Shown in pieces: positions 5,619-5,639 of a stretch of 5,639 nucleotides of DNA (positions within the stretch are counted from its first letter, which is position 1; each line of letters starts with the position of its first letter). The DNA is from Candidatus Dormiibacterota bacterium (GTDB taxonomy: Bacteria > Chloroflexota > Dormibacteria > Dormibacterales > Dormibacteraceae). The stretch lies in the NCBI GenBank assembly GCA_003151665.1, contig PLYD01000241.1, positions 282-5,920 on the forward strand, given 5' to 3'. The translations under genes were made by a program, and so were the position numbers. The notes under the pieces were generated by a model. It made no database searches and was not told the DNA's origin. It saw only the letters and a program-made list of their open reading frames with translations.

Positions 5619-5639
5619 TGGTAGTCAGCGGCGCGGTGC
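5615..5639 (-). CDS. Possible 3' end of an upstream gene
   Basis: In one minus-strand frame the last 25 bases of the window read HRAADYQ followed by TGA. That stop overlaps the GTG start of the phosphatidyltransferase gene by 4 bases (GTGA), a common arrangement in coupled operons and a good explanation for the lack of a visible ribosome binding site. With only seven codons present, nothing can be said about the product, and the open frame could be chance. Confidence 0.3.

Overview
The window is a high-GC bacterial chromosome segment in which every supported gene lies on the minus strand, so the order of transcription runs from the right end to the left end. Its core is a conserved housekeeping cluster: an SRP RNA gene, dnaX, the YbaB/EbfC gene and recR, the same order as the scr-dnaX-yaaK-recR block of Bacillus. 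The SRP RNA is the large bacterial type with an Alu domain. That form is typical of Firmicutes and some other Gram-positive-like (Terrabacteria) lineages and is absent from Proteobacteria and most Actinomycetota. Together with the GC-rich coding sequence and a sortase, this points to a high-GC monoderm-type lineage such as Chloroflexota/Dormibacterota or a high-GC Firmicute. The phylum is an inference and cannot be settled from this window.

Layout from right to left. At the right edge a few codons of an upstream gene may end in a 4-base overlap with a CDP-alcohol phosphatidyltransferase gene (5618-4935), which makes phospholipid head groups. The stop codon of that gene overlaps a likely -10 box for the SRP RNA (about 4925-4655). 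After a gap of about 11 bases comes dnaX (4643-3099), the clamp-loader tau subunit. It overlaps the YbaB/EbfC nucleoid-associated protein gene (3102-2794) by 4 bases. recR (2783-2184, TTG start) follows after 10 bases, and then, after another 10 bases, a multi-pass membrane protein of unknown function (2173-1568). These genes look co-directional and translationally coupled.

The housekeeping run ends at 1568 in a broken HAD phosphatase gene. Only about 23 recognisable N-terminal residues, including motif I, are left before the homology stops near 1500. A sigma-70-type promoter (perfect TTGACA, 17-base spacer, TACGTT) begins about 28 bases beyond that break and drives a two-gene surface module. 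The first gene (1374-367) encodes a secreted, extremely glycine-rich protein with a signal peptide and a C-terminal membrane anchor with an RRRR tail. The second (361 to the window edge) is the 5' part of a class E/F-like sortase, starting 5 bases after the glycine-rich gene stops. The most interesting point is this pairing: a dedicated sortase beside a putative substrate that has a sorting-signal layout but no LPxTG motif, placed next to a truncated gene as if the module had been inserted or joined there.
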